Shown here: positions 25,294 to 33,577 of the stretch, in pieces | Position numbering within the stretch: the first letter of the stretch is position 1 | Layout: every line of letters begins with the position of its first letter | Source of the DNA: Streptomyces tendae | GTDB taxonomy: Bacteria > Actinomycetota > Actinomycetes > Streptomycetales > Streptomycetaceae | Direction of reading: 5' to 3' | Assembly: GCF_008632955.1 (NCBI RefSeq) | Contig: NZ_CP043959.1 | Coordinates: 4,402,001-4,466,000, forward strand | DNA: 64,000 nucleotides | Notes under the pieces: model-generated | Seen by the model: the letters and a program-made list of their open reading frames with translations, nothing else | What the model was told of the DNA's origin: nothing | Databases searched by the model: none | Translations under genes and position numbers: made by a program

Positions 25294-26190
25294 TCACCGG
25301 CCGAACCCCGCGGTCAGTCCGCTCAGCAGCTGGCGGCGGCCGAAGGCGTACAGCACCAGGACGGGCAGCGTGGTGAGGACGACGGCGGCCAGCACGGCGG
25401 GGACGTTGACCCCGTACTGGCCCTGGAAGGTCCACAGGGCCAGCGGCAGGGTCCGGCGGTCGGGGCTCTGGGTGAGGACCAGCGGCAGCAGGAATCCGTT
25501 CCAGATGGTCAGGGCGTTGAAGATGCTCACGGTGAGGATGGCCGGCCGGGTGAGGGGCGCCGCCAGCCGCCACAGCGTCGTCCATTCGGTGGCGCCGTCG
25601 ACCCGCATGGAGTCGAACAGCTCCTTGGGCACGTCACGGATGAAGTTGGCGAGCACCAGCACGGACAACGGGATGGCGAAGGCGATCGACGGGAGGATCA
25701 GCGCCGCGAGGCTGTCGTACAGGTGCAGCTTGATGATGATCAGGTAGACGGGGATCACCGTCGCCTGCAGCGGGATCGCGAGTCCCATGAGGAACAGCCC
25801 GTTCATGGCGCGCAGGACCCGCATACGCCAGCCGCGGACGATCGCGTAGGCCGCCATGAAGGACACGACGACCGCGGGCACCACCGCGCCCACGGTCACC
25901 ACGACGCTGTTCACGAAGTACTGCAGGAAGTCGGACTCGACGACCAGCCGGTAGTTCTCCAGTGTCGGGTCGCCCGTCGGCACCAGGGGGTTGCTCGCGT
26001 AGTAGCGGCTGCGGTCCTTGAGGCTGGTGATGAGGGTCCAGTACAGAGGCACGGCGACGACGGCGAGCCACAGCCACCCCGCCAGCCCTCCGGCCCAGTT
26101 GCGCCGGGCGGTCGCCGACCGGGAGCGGCGTGGCTGCGCGCGCGGGGTGGTCTTCTCGGGCCGTCGCGTCTTGGTCAGCGTGGTGGTCAC
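25294..26190 (-). CDS. bxlG: CUT1 sugar ABC transporter permease (MalG-like)
   Basis: 298 residues from a GTG at 26190, right behind the stop of the partner permease (stop ends at 26192). Six membrane helices; a basic N-terminus (KTRRPEKTTPRAQPRRSRS) then WLAVVAVPLYWTLITSLKD. The EAA loop reads ELFDSMRVDGATEWTTLWRLAAPLTRPAI. Forms the channel with the upstream gene product. No ATPase gene is present in the cluster; in Streptomyces the shared MsiK ATPase serves such systems. Confidence 0.88.
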   Translation of the reverse strand: MTTTLTKTRRPEKTTPRAQPRRSRSATARRNWAGGLAGWLWLAVVAVPLYWTLITSLKDRSRYYASNPLVPTGDPTLENYRLVVESDFLQYFVNSVVVTVGAVVPAVVVSFMAAYAIVRGWRMRVLRAMNGLFLMGLAIPLQATVIPVYLIIIKLHLYDSLAALILPSIAFAIPLSVLVLANFIRDVPKELFDSMRVDGATEWTTLWRLAAPLTRPAILTVSIFNALTIWNGFLLPLVLTQSPDRRTLPLALWTFQGQYGVNVPAVLAAVVLTTLPVLVLYAFGRRQLLSGLTAGFGR

Positions 26191-26191
26191 G

Positions 26192-27097
26192 TCAGGAGGC
26201 CCCCTCGAGTTGGCTCGCACCGGCGTCCCGGCCTCCGAGGCGGCGCAGCAGCAGGGCGAGGGCGAGGCCCACAAGGACCAGGATGACCGCGATGGCGCTG
26301 GCCGGTCCCATCAGGCTGGCCTGGAATCCCCGCTTGTACATGTCGAGTGCGAGGACCCGGGTGGCGTCGCCGGGGCCGCCCTCGGTCAGGACGAAGATGA
26401 GGTCGAAGAAGGTCAGCGACCCGACGACCATCAGTGTGGACGAGGTGATGACGGTGTACTTCAGCTGGGGCAGCGTGATGCTGAAGAACTGCCGGATCCG
26501 TCCGGCGCCGTCCAACTGTGCCGCCTCGTAGAGGGACGTCGGGATCTGCTGGACGCCGCCCTGGTAGATCAGGGAGTGGAACGGGACGAACTGCCAGGAG
26601 ACGACGAAGACGACGACCCCGAACGCCAGCCAGGGCCGGCCGAGCCAGTCCTGGCTGAGCGCCTGGATCTTGAGTCCGGCGCCGAGCCCGAAGTTGGGGT
26701 CCAGCAGCGCCTCGTAGGCGATGGCGATCGCCGCGGAGCTGAGCATCAGCGGGACGAAGTACACCACGCCCAGCACCGCGCGGTAGCGCTGGCGGCCCGC
26801 GAGGAATGTGCCGAGGAGGATGCTCAGCGGTGTCTGCACGATCCAGGACACGGCCATCACCAGGAACGTCACCCAGAGGGCGTGCGGCAGCCCGGGGTCG
26901 GTGAGCACCGCACGCCAACTGGTCAGTCCGGTCACGCGGATGGAGCCGATGCCGTCCCAGGTGGTGAAGCTCAGCGCGAAGACGCCGACGAGCGGGACCA
27001 CGGCGAAACCGACGAAGAGCAGCAGCGCCGGCGTCGCGAGCCACGGCAGGACGCTGCGTGGCTCGCGACGCCGTGTCGCGCCGGTGGCCGCGCTCAT
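26192..27097 (-). CDS. bxlF: CUT1 sugar ABC transporter permease (MalF-like)
   Basis: 301 residues, six helices. Start ATG at 27097 overlaps the stop of the binding-protein gene (ATGA), so it is translationally coupled. EAA loop: SLYEAAQLDGAGRIRQFFSITLPQLKYT. The N-terminus MSAATGATRRREPRSVLPWLATPALL is cytoplasmic. Pairs with the 25294-26190 permease; predicted substrate xylobiose by analogy to the bxl operon. Confidence 0.88.
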   Translation of the reverse strand: MSAATGATRRREPRSVLPWLATPALLLFVGFAVVPLVGVFALSFTTWDGIGSIRVTGLTSWRAVLTDPGLPHALWVTFLVMAVSWIVQTPLSILLGTFLAGRQRYRAVLGVVYFVPLMLSSAAIAIAYEALLDPNFGLGAGLKIQALSQDWLGRPWLAFGVVVFVVSWQFVPFHSLIYQGGVQQIPTSLYEAAQLDGAGRIRQFFSITLPQLKYTVITSSTLMVVGSLTFFDLIFVLTEGGPGDATRVLALDMYKRGFQASLMGPASAIAVILVLVGLALALLLRRLGGRDAGASQLEGAS

Positions 27098-28404
27098 GCG
27101 CCGGTGACCGCGTTGAGGTTGCTCGCGAACTGCTGCGGTGAGATCGACAGTTGGAACAACTTGACGATGTTGTCCAGCAGCGTCTCGGCGGCCGTCGGGC
27201 TGAGTGCCTGGTCCCAGGACTGGACGAACACCTTGGCCTTGCTGGCGAGGTCGTAGGTGAACTGGAGGAATTCGGCGTTGTCGGAGGCGGCCAGCAGCTT
27301 CTCCGTGCCGAGCCGGATCGGGACCGAGCCGTTGCCGATCCAGCTCTTCACCTCCTCCTCCTGGAGGAGGCCCGTGGCGAAGAACTCCTTGGCGACCTTC
27401 TTCTCCTCCGCACTCGCCTTCGAGGAGATGGACAGGTACTGGGCGGGGTTGCCGACCGTGTTGCTGAGGTCGCCCTTGCCGCCGTCGACGGCCGGGAAGT
27501 TCATGAAGCCCAGCGAGCCGCTGGGGACGAAGTCCCCGCCGTCGGCCTGCTGGATCCCGTACGACCAGGCGCCGTGCAGCATCATCGCGGCCCGGCCGGT
27601 GTACAGCAGCGCCTGGTCGGCGTTGGAGTCCGCGGTGATCGACGAGAAGCCCTTGACGAACCCGTCGGCCTTGACCAGGTCCTGCAGCGCGGTCAGCGCC
27701 TTGATGGCGTCCGGGTGGGACCAGGCGTTCTTCTCGCCCTCGATGGCGGCCTGGAAGACCTCGGGACCGCCGATGCGGTCGAACAGGAACTCCAGCCACA
27801 TCATGTTCGTCCACCGTGACTGGCCGCCGAGGGCGAAGGGCGCGATGCCCTTGGCGTTGAACCTCGGCACCAGCGCCATGATGTCGTCCCAGGTCTCGGG
27901 CGGCTCCACCCCGATCTGGTCGAAGACCTTGCGGTTGTAGTAGAGGATGATCGGCTGGACGGTCTCGCTCGGCATCGCGTAGATCCTGCCGTCGACGGTC
28001 GCCGCGCCGAAGGAGGACGGGAACAGCCCCTTCTTGACGTCGGGGTGCTCGTCGAACCACGGGGTGAGATCCTCGACCTGGCCGGCCTCCGCGTAGGCGC
28101 GCAGCGTCCCGCCGCCCCAGCCCCAGATGATGGTGGGCGCCTTGCCTGCGCCGATGGCGGTCTTGATCTTCGTCTTGTACGCGTCGTTCTGGTAGGTCGT
28201 GTCGTCGATCTGGGTGTCGGGGTGGGCCTTGTTGAAGGCGTCCACGGCTCCGGCCCTGACCCCTTCCTGCGGCTGTCCGTTGAGGTACCAGTACGTGGCA
28301 CCGCTGCTCTTGCCGGGTCCGGACGAGCCGCCGCAGGCCGTCAGCGCCGCGGAGACGGGCACGGCGGCGGCCAGGCCGAGGAGGGTACGTCGAGAGAGCG
28401 CCAT
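27094..28404 (-). CDS. bxlE: sugar-binding lipoprotein of CUT1 transporter (xylobiose type)
   Basis: 436 residues. The N-terminus MALSRRTLLGLAAAVPVSAALTACGG has a twin-arginine-like SRRTLLG followed by a lipobox with Cys24. The mature part is a family 1 solute-binding fold: AFNKAHPDTQIDD, APTIIWGWGGGTLRAYAEAGQVEDLTPWF, YAMPSETVQPIILYYNRKVF, ALLYTGRAAMMLHGAWSYGIQQ. Expressed from the promoter at 28492-28521, with a LacI operator just downstream of the predicted transcript start. First gene of the EFGA-type operon. Confidence 0.9.
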   Translation of the reverse strand: MALSRRTLLGLAAAVPVSAALTACGGSSGPGKSSGATYWYLNGQPQEGVRAGAVDAFNKAHPDTQIDDTTYQNDAYKTKIKTAIGAGKAPTIIWGWGGGTLRAYAEAGQVEDLTPWFDEHPDVKKGLFPSSFGAATVDGRIYAMPSETVQPIILYYNRKVFDQIGVEPPETWDDIMALVPRFNAKGIAPFALGGQSRWTNMMWLEFLFDRIGGPEVFQAAIEGEKNAWSHPDAIKALTALQDLVKADGFVKGFSSITADSNADQALLYTGRAAMMLHGAWSYGIQQADGGDFVPSGSLGFMNFPAVDGGKGDLSNTVGNPAQYLSISSKASAEEKKVAKEFFATGLLQEEEVKSWIGNGSVPIRLGTEKLLAASDNAEFLQFTYDLASKAKVFVQSWDQALSPTAAETLLDNIVKLFQLSISPQQFASNLNAVTGA

Positions 28405-28456
28405 GATTTTCTCCGCACTCGAGAGCCGTCGGCTTCTCGTGAGTCATGGTGAAAGG

Positions 28457-28466
28457 TTTTCGAAAA
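28457..28466. promoter_or_regulatory. LacI operator core 1
   Basis: TTTTCGAAAA, within GGTTTTCGAAAATC, about 20-30 nt downstream of the predicted transcript start of the binding-protein operon. A bound repressor would block RNA polymerase. The same core recurs at 28612-28621. Confidence 0.7.
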
Positions 28467-28491
28467 TCACTTCTTCTTGCTCTGTCCGTGC

Positions 28492-28521
28492 AAGCTAGGT
28501 TTCGCGCTGATGCCCTGTCAA
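28492..28521 (-). promoter_or_regulatory. housekeeping-type promoter of the bxlEFGA-like operon
   Basis: On the minus strand: TTGACA (-35, 28516-28521), an 18-nt spacer, TAGCTT (-10, 28492-28497). The -35 is a perfect consensus match. Predicted start near 28485, leaving an 80-nt leader that contains operator core 1. Confidence 0.7.
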
Positions 28522-28610
28522 TACGTGTGCACGGGGCCTTGAAAGACGGGCAGCTTCAGGTCTGCACCGGCATGGGAGCCACCCGTCGAAGCGCCAGGAG
28601 AGAGCGAAAG

Positions 28611-28622
28611 GTTTTCGAAAAC
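28611..28622. promoter_or_regulatory. LacI operator core 2
   Basis: GTTTTCGAAAAC, a perfect 12-bp palindrome containing the same TTTTCGAAAA core, about 145 bp before the LacI gene, so autoregulation is likely. Confidence 0.7.
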
Positions 28623-28764
28623 GGTCGGTCGGAGGCGGTGGTGACGTGGTGACCGCGGGCTGACAAACTGTCGGTGCAGGTCATGCCGGGCCGTCGGGGC
28701 CCGGTGCCGCCCGCGCCGGACCCCGTCGACGCCCTCCTCGGGCGCCCACAGCTGAGAGGAACCG

Positions 28765-29793
28765 ATGCGACCGAACGCCAGGCGCACCACGTTGGCGGAC
28801 ATCGCCCAAGCGGCCGGGGTCTCCGTCGCGACCGTGTCCAAAGTGGTCAACGGCCGCGGTGACGTGGCGCCCCACACCCGCGTCCGGGTGCAGGAGCTGC
28901 TGCATCAGCACGACTACCTGGCACCGGTGTTCCGCCACACCGAGGCCGTCGAGACCCCGACCATCGAGGTGCAGTTCAAGGGCGGTCTCAAGTCGTACGT
29001 GGCGGAGACCCTGGAGGGCATCGTCGACGCGGCGGCCGAGTCGGGAGCCTCGGTGGTGGTCAGCAAGGCGTCCAGCGCCCCCCACTGGGCGCGGGACCTG
29101 GTCTCGGCCGGGCGGCGCGCCGTCATCGCGGTCACCAGCGTCTACACCGCGGCCCACTTGAACGAACTCGCTCGCTCCGGGCTGCCGTTGGTGGTGCTCG
29201 ACCCGCTGCACCTGCCGGACAGCAGGGTCAACAGCGTCGGGGCGACCAACTTCGGCGGCGGTCTGGCCGCGACCCGGCACCTGCTGTCGCTGGGACACCG
29301 TCGTATCGCCTACCTCGGCGGACCGGCCATGGCCGTCTGCAACCAGGCCCGTATGCACGGTTACCGCGCCGCCATGGAAGCCGAGGGGCAGCGGGTACCG
29401 GAGGCGTACGTCCGGCCCGGTGAGTTCACCTACGAGACGGGCCTCACCGGTGCCTCGGCGCTCCTGGACCTGGAGGCGCCGCCGACGGCGGTCTTCGCGG
29501 GCAACGACGAGATCGCCCTCGGCGTCGTCGAGACCGCCCGCGTCCGGGGTCTGCGCGTGCCCGAGGACCTGAGCGTGGTCGGCTTCGACGACACGAGCCT
29601 CGCCCAGATGGCCTCCCCGCCGCTGACCACCGTGCGCCAGCCGCTGCGGGAGATGGGCGCCGCCGCCCTGCGCACCGCGCTCCGGCTGGCCAACGGCGAG
29701 AAGCTCGAGTCCCATCACGTCGAACTTGCCACCGAACTCGTGGTCCGCGCCTCGACGGCACCGCCGCGCGAGGAGCCCCCGCCGCACGACTGA
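28765..29793 (+). CDS. bxlR: LacI-family regulator of the xylobiose locus
   Basis: 342 residues. N-terminal helix-turn-helix RTTLADIAQAAGVSVATVSKVVNGRGDV with the hinge near residue 50; ligand domain with VEVQFKGGLKSYVAETLEGI-like opening (here IEVQFKGG), AYLGGPAMAVCNQARMHGYRAAMEA, AVFAGNDEIALGVVETAR and VVGFDDTSLAQMASPPLTTVRQP. The family binds a palindrome and is released by a sugar. Divergent from the transporter operon, with matching operators between them, as in the bxlR-bxlEFGA locus of Streptomyces thermoviolaceus. Confidence 0.88.
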   Translation: MRPNARRTTLADIAQAAGVSVATVSKVVNGRGDVAPHTRVRVQELLHQHDYLAPVFRHTEAVETPTIEVQFKGGLKSYVAETLEGIVDAAAESGASVVVSKASSAPHWARDLVSAGRRAVIAVTSVYTAAHLNELARSGLPLVVLDPLHLPDSRVNSVGATNFGGGLAATRHLLSLGHRRIAYLGGPAMAVCNQARMHGYRAAMEAEGQRVPEAYVRPGEFTYETGLTGASALLDLEAPPTAVFAGNDEIALGVVETARVRGLRVPEDLSVVGFDDTSLAQMASPPLTTVRQPLREMGAAALRTALRLANGEKLESHHVELATELVVRASTAPPREEPPPHD

Positions 29794-29837
29794 GCGCGGA
29801 GAGGGCTCCGGTCGGGGATGTGCCGACGCCCGCCGCT

Positions 29838-31340
29838 TCATTCCTCCTTCGGGGCGGGGGCCGCCGGAAGGTTCAGCTCGAAGCACGCTCCGGGCGTCTC
29901 CGGGGCGAGGGTGAGGGTGCCTCCGTGGCGCTGGGCCAGATCGCGGGCGATGGCGAGGCCCAGGCCGGCGCCGCCCTGGTCAGGGGAGCGGGCGTCGTCG
30001 AGCCGGACGAAGCGTTCGAAGATGCGCTCGGCGTCCTCGGGGGGCACGCCCGGTCCGTCGTCCCGCACCGTCAGGACGGCCCGGTCACCCTCACCGCGCA
30101 CGGTGACCTCGATCCGGTTCCCGGCGTGGCGGACGGCGTTGTCGAGGAGGTTGCGCAGCAGCCGTTCGAACCCGTCGTGGTCGCCGCGGACGTGCACGGC
30201 GGCGCTGCCGTCGCAGGTGAGCGTCGACGGCCGGTCGTCGAGCGGGTACTGCTCGGTCAGCCGGGAGGCGAGGGCGCTCAGGTCGACGGTCCCGCTGTCG
30301 GCCTCGGGGGCGCGGGTGTCGAGGCGGGCGAGCAGCAGCAGGTCCTCGGCGAGTGCCTGGAGGCGGCGGGTCTGCCGTGCGGCGGTGGCGGCGGTGGCGG
30401 GCCAGTCGGCGCGTTCCGGGTAGGCGAGGGCGACCTCCAGGCTGGTCAGCAGGGTGGTGAGGGGGCTGCGCAGCTCGTGGGCCGCGTCGGCGACGAAGCG
30501 GCGCTGCTGGGCGGCGGCGGTGTCGAGGCGTTGCAGGGTGGTGTTGATGGTGGTGGCGAGAGCGGCGATCTCGTGACCGGAGGCGGGGACGGTGACGCGT
30601 TCGCGTGGGTCCTTGGCGTCGACCGAGGCGGTGAGGGTGCGGATCGCCTCGACCGGCCGCAGCGCGATGCGGACGGTGACGTAGGCGACGCCGGCGATCA
30701 GGACGACGCCGAGGAGGCCGGCGCGCAGCAACGTGCCGTCGGTGGCCGCGGCCATCGCCTCGGCCGTGTCCGGGAGGACCACCACGTAGACCCGCAGGGC
30801 GGCGTCGGCGGCGACGCCCAGGGCGGCGGCCTTGTCGCGGCCCAGGTCGGCGGCCCGGACGTCGAGGTAGAGGATCGTATAGGTCCGGCCGGCCAGGTAG
30901 GGGGCGTCGCCGCCCCCGTGGTCGTAGTCGGAGCGGTTCGGTATGCGCAGGGGCCGATAGGCGTACCCCCAGGCGTCGTCGTTCAGCACCAGGCCCGCGG
31001 GGTCGGAGGGGGCGGGCAGGACGTGGCGGGCACCGGAGTCGAAGGCGTCCATGCCTCCGCCGGCGGCCACGGCGCCGCTCCTGCCGGTCGCGACGACCTC
31101 GTAGGGCGCGGCGCTCCGGCGGCTGGGAACCGAGCCGTCCTCCACCTGATGGACGAGCGCGGCGAGGTGCTGCGCCGCCTGTCCGTGGACGGTGACCATG
31201 CTCTCGTCGTACACCTCCTCGTGCACCCACCAGCCGATGCCGGTCAGGACGACCGCGGCGGTCAGGGCGGCGGCCAGGGCCGCTCGGACCCGTACCGAAC
31301 GGGGCCACCAGCGGCGGCGTCGGGGCTCAGTCGCGTTCAC
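29838..31340 (-). CDS. sensor histidine kinase
   Basis: 500 residues from a GTG at 31340, overlapping the response-regulator stop by 14 bp. Helix 1 about residues 18-38 (VRAALAAALTAAVVLTGIGWWV), an extracytoplasmic domain of about 165 residues, helix 2 about 205-227, then a HAMP linker. Phosphorylated His288 in RFVADAAHELRSPLTTLL; N-box in RNLLDNAVRHAG; G-boxes VRDDGPGVPPEDAERIF and GGAGLGLAIARDLAQRHGG. The sensed signal is unknown. Confidence 0.92.
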   Translation of the reverse strand: MNATEPRRRRWWPRSVRVRAALAAALTAAVVLTGIGWWVHEEVYDESMVTVHGQAAQHLAALVHQVEDGSVPSRRSAAPYEVVATGRSGAVAAGGGMDAFDSGARHVLPAPSDPAGLVLNDDAWGYAYRPLRIPNRSDYDHGGGDAPYLAGRTYTILYLDVRAADLGRDKAAALGVAADAALRVYVVVLPDTAEAMAAATDGTLLRAGLLGVVLIAGVAYVTVRIALRPVEAIRTLTASVDAKDPRERVTVPASGHEIAALATTINTTLQRLDTAAAQQRRFVADAAHELRSPLTTLLTSLEVALAYPERADWPATAATAARQTRRLQALAEDLLLLARLDTRAPEADSGTVDLSALASRLTEQYPLDDRPSTLTCDGSAAVHVRGDHDGFERLLRNLLDNAVRHAGNRIEVTVRGEGDRAVLTVRDDGPGVPPEDAERIFERFVRLDDARSPDQGGAGLGLAIARDLAQRHGGTLTLAPETPGACFELNLPAAPAPKEE

Positions 31341-32007
31341 GGTCGTCCACCAATCGGTATCCGGTACCTCGTACCGTCTGCAGGGACCGCCGCTCGAAGG
31401 CGGCATCGATCTTCTTGCGGAGGGAACTGACGCGCGCCTCGACGAGGTTGGGGTCCAGGGCCTCGTCGGGCCACGCGTGGTGGAGCAGGTCCCACTTGGG
31501 CACGGCCTCACCCGCGCGGCGGGCCAGCAGTTCCAGCACGGCGAACTCCCGGGGGGTGAGGTCCACCCGGATTCCGGCCCGGCGGCAGACCCGGCCGGCG
31601 ACGTCCAGTGACAGGTCGCCGACGGCGAGGACGGGCGGCGCGACCGTGGCGGAGCGCCGGACCAGCGCCCGCAGCCGTGCGACGAGCACCGGATAGGAGA
31701 AGGGCTTGGCGAGGTAGTCGTCGGCCCCCGTGTCCAGGGCCTCCGCCTGGTCCCACTCCCCGTCCTTGGCGGTGAGCACCAGAATGGGGGTCGCGTTGCC
31801 CTCCCGGCGCAACTGGGCGCACACCTTGTAGCCGTTGAGCCCGGGCAGCATCAAGTCCAGGACGATCAGCGCGTATTCGCCGGTCCGGGCCATCCACAGC
31901 CCCTGCCGGCCGTCGTGCGCCAGGTCGACGCCGTAGCCCTCCGCGGTCAGGCCGGCGCGCAGGGTGCGGGCGAGGTCCACCTCGTCTTCGACCACCAGTA
32001 TCCGCAT
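31327..32007 (-). CDS. OmpR-family response regulator
   Basis: 226 residues from the ATG at 32007 (MRILVVEDEVDL). Receiver domain with acidic pocket EDE near residue 8, phosphoacceptor Asp51 in LIVLDLMLPGLNGY, Thr in LVLTAKDG and Lys in YLAKPFSY. Winged-helix DNA-binding domain from about 125 (LTPREFAVLELLARRAGEAV, NLVEARVSSLRKKID, RGTGYRLV). Its gene starts 34 bp downstream of an 18-bp palindrome and is coupled to the kinase gene. Confidence 0.92.
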   Translation of the reverse strand: MRILVVEDEVDLARTLRAGLTAEGYGVDLAHDGRQGLWMARTGEYALIVLDLMLPGLNGYKVCAQLRREGNATPILVLTAKDGEWDQAEALDTGADDYLAKPFSYPVLVARLRALVRRSATVAPPVLAVGDLSLDVAGRVCRRAGIRVDLTPREFAVLELLARRAGEAVPKWDLLHHAWPDEALDPNLVEARVSSLRKKIDAAFERRSLQTVRGTGYRLVDDRERD

Positions 32008-32040
32008 GCGGTGCAGCCTCGCACGGCTCCGGCCCACTTC

Positions 32041-32058
32041 CCTGACCGGCCGGTCAGG
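32041..32058. promoter_or_regulatory. 18-bp perfect palindrome upstream of the response regulator
   Basis: CCTGACCGGCCGGTCAGG, self-complementary over its full length. In DNA it could be an autoregulatory site; in RNA it would be a hairpin without a loop and therefore weak. OmpR-type regulators usually bind direct repeats, so another regulator is possible. Confidence 0.4.
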
Positions 32059-32469
32059 TTGGATCAGCAGGCCCCAACGGGGTCCGGGCACATGGTCTTT
32101 GGTGAACCTGCGCCCGTCGAGGTCCGTACGGTCCCCCGTCCGCCCCCGCCCTCCGGCCGTCGTCGGGTCCGGCCCCGGCCGTCGTCGTGCCGGCGCCCCC
32201 GGTGCCGGCCGTCGCCCTGGGGCTGTTGGGCATCACCAGGGAGAACGGTGTGTGGGGCGACGATCACCAGGCCGACTCCCCGGCGGCGGCCGATCAACGG
32301 GGGCGCCGTGGACAGCCGCCTCACCCGACCGGGCCACCGGGCGCGCGCCCGCACACACGGCCAGGCACAGTGGGTGCAACCGTCGACGAGCAGGGCCGTC
32401 AGCGCCTGTCCCCGGCGGGGACTCATCGGCCGGAAGACGTCGACACAGGAGTCCGTCGGGAGGGCCCCA
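32059..32469. other. intergenic region without a recognised gene
   Basis: About 410 bp between the palindrome and the frameshifted gene at 32470. All open frames here show skewed, low-complexity composition typical of GC-rich non-coding DNA. A GGGAGG ribosome site at its end belongs to the next gene. Confidence 0.5.
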
Positions 32470-33132
32470 TGCACGACAAGTCGCTCAGCAAGATCGCCGG
32501 TCATCTCCTGCACCGGCGGGCGGGCGCCTCACGTCCCGCCCGGGACCGGTCGGACCGGACACGGTCGGTCTGGATGACGGGTTGGCCCTCCGGTTCGCCG
32601 ACGACCGGGTGGACCCCGCCGAGGAGGCACGGCTCGCGGAGGAGGTCGCCGAGATCCTGCCTCTGGGCTGGTCGCTCACGACGAAGGCCAAGGAGCAGCT
32701 GCACACGGTCAGCGAACACCTCGGCGGCGAGGCCGGCCTGCTGGACTGGCTGGACCGTCACCCCGGTCTTCCGCGCCTGACCGCACGGCTGCAGGTGCTG
32801 ACGGGCAGCCTCGACCGGTACAGCGAGGACACCGCGGTCGTCGAGATTCTGCGCTCGTCCCGAGCGGAAGAGCCGCTCCCGAGGAACTGAGGGGCATCCT
32901 GCCGCCGGAGACCGACGACGAGACGCTCAGCGACATCTCCTACCGCATCGACGAACTCCTCTTCGACCGGAACACGCAGGAGGCGGCACGACTCGCCCTG
33001 GCGACGACGGGCTGGCTGCGCGACGCCGTCCGGCGCACGGCCGCACCGGCTCCCGACATCGAGGAGATGGGCGATCTCATGGCGCATCTGCATCAGGACA
33101 TCAGCGAGGCCCTCGCACCGCCCGCCGCCTGA
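32470..33132 (+). pseudogene. frameshifted gene of unknown function
   Basis: The ATG at 32470 follows GGGAGGGCCCC, a good ribosome site, and reads MHDKSLSKIAGHLLHRR. By about 32565 the sensible frame has moved: DDGLALRFADDRVDPAEEARLAEEVAEILPLGW, LHTVSEHLGGEAGLLDWLDRH. That frame stops at 32890, but the neighbouring frame continues smoothly as EELRGILPPETDDETLSDI and GDLMAHLHQDISEALAPPAA to 33132. One added base near 32880 joins the last two parts as LP-EELRGI. The rebuilt protein is about 220 residues, acidic and helical. I do not recognise the family. Confidence 0.6.
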
Positions 33133-33252
33133 CCGGCGGCGCACGGCGGCTTCCCGGCCCGCCGCGGAGGCACGTCACCGTGCCGCGCCTCCGTGGCGGG
33201 CCGGGCGCCGCGAGGCACCGCGGCCGCGCGGGGCCGGGCCGGGCCGGGGAGA

Positions 33253-33540
33253 GCCGGTCGTGGCGAGTCACGGTCCGTCAAACCCGTGTCGTGTTCGATC
33301 GGGAAGCCTCCCGGCGTACCTCCGCCGACGCCCGGCGGCCCGGGGAAGACAGCGGGCCCCCGGGTGTCGGGCGGCGACATGACACGCCCAGCGGCGGCCG
33401 GCGGCCAGGGACCCCGGCCACGCGGGCCGGCCACGGCCGGTCGTGGACAGCCGCACGGCCCGTCAAACCCGTGTGGTGTTCGATCGCCGAAGCCCTCCGG
33501 CGTACCTCCGCCGACGTCCGGCGGCTCCGGAAAGGCAGCG
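33253..33540. repeat. duplicated intergenic segment (two copies of about 103 bp)
   Basis: Copy 1 is 33253-33354 and copy 2 is 33436-33540. Both run GCCGGTCGTGG, CGTCAAACCCGTGT, GTGTTCGATCG, CGGCGTACCTCCGCCGACG and end in CAGCG, with roughly 85 percent identity by eye and small indels. They fill the space between the convergent unknown gene and the ammonium transporter. No ORF here is credible. Origin unknown. Confidence 0.75.
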
Positions 33541-33577
33541 CCGTACGTCGGACCGCGCTTCGGCCCGCCGGGCTCCG

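Larger units (their letters stand above)
28405..28764. other. divergent regulatory region of the xylobiose locus
   Basis: 360 bp without a gene between the binding-protein gene and its LacI regulator. It holds the promoter at 28492-28521 and two TTTTCGAAAA operators about 155 bp apart, centre to centre, spacing that would allow looping by a LacI tetramer or independent control of each direction. Confidence 0.7.

Noticed and set aside
23130..25376. 748-codon plus-strand frame opposite the GH3 gene
   Set aside because: Antisense shadow; no domain, ribosome site or normal composition.
26192..28447. A 751-codon frame fusing a basic N-terminus to the MalF-like permease
   Set aside because: The N-terminal part is a shadow of the binding-protein gene; the permease starts at 27097 with ATGA coupling.
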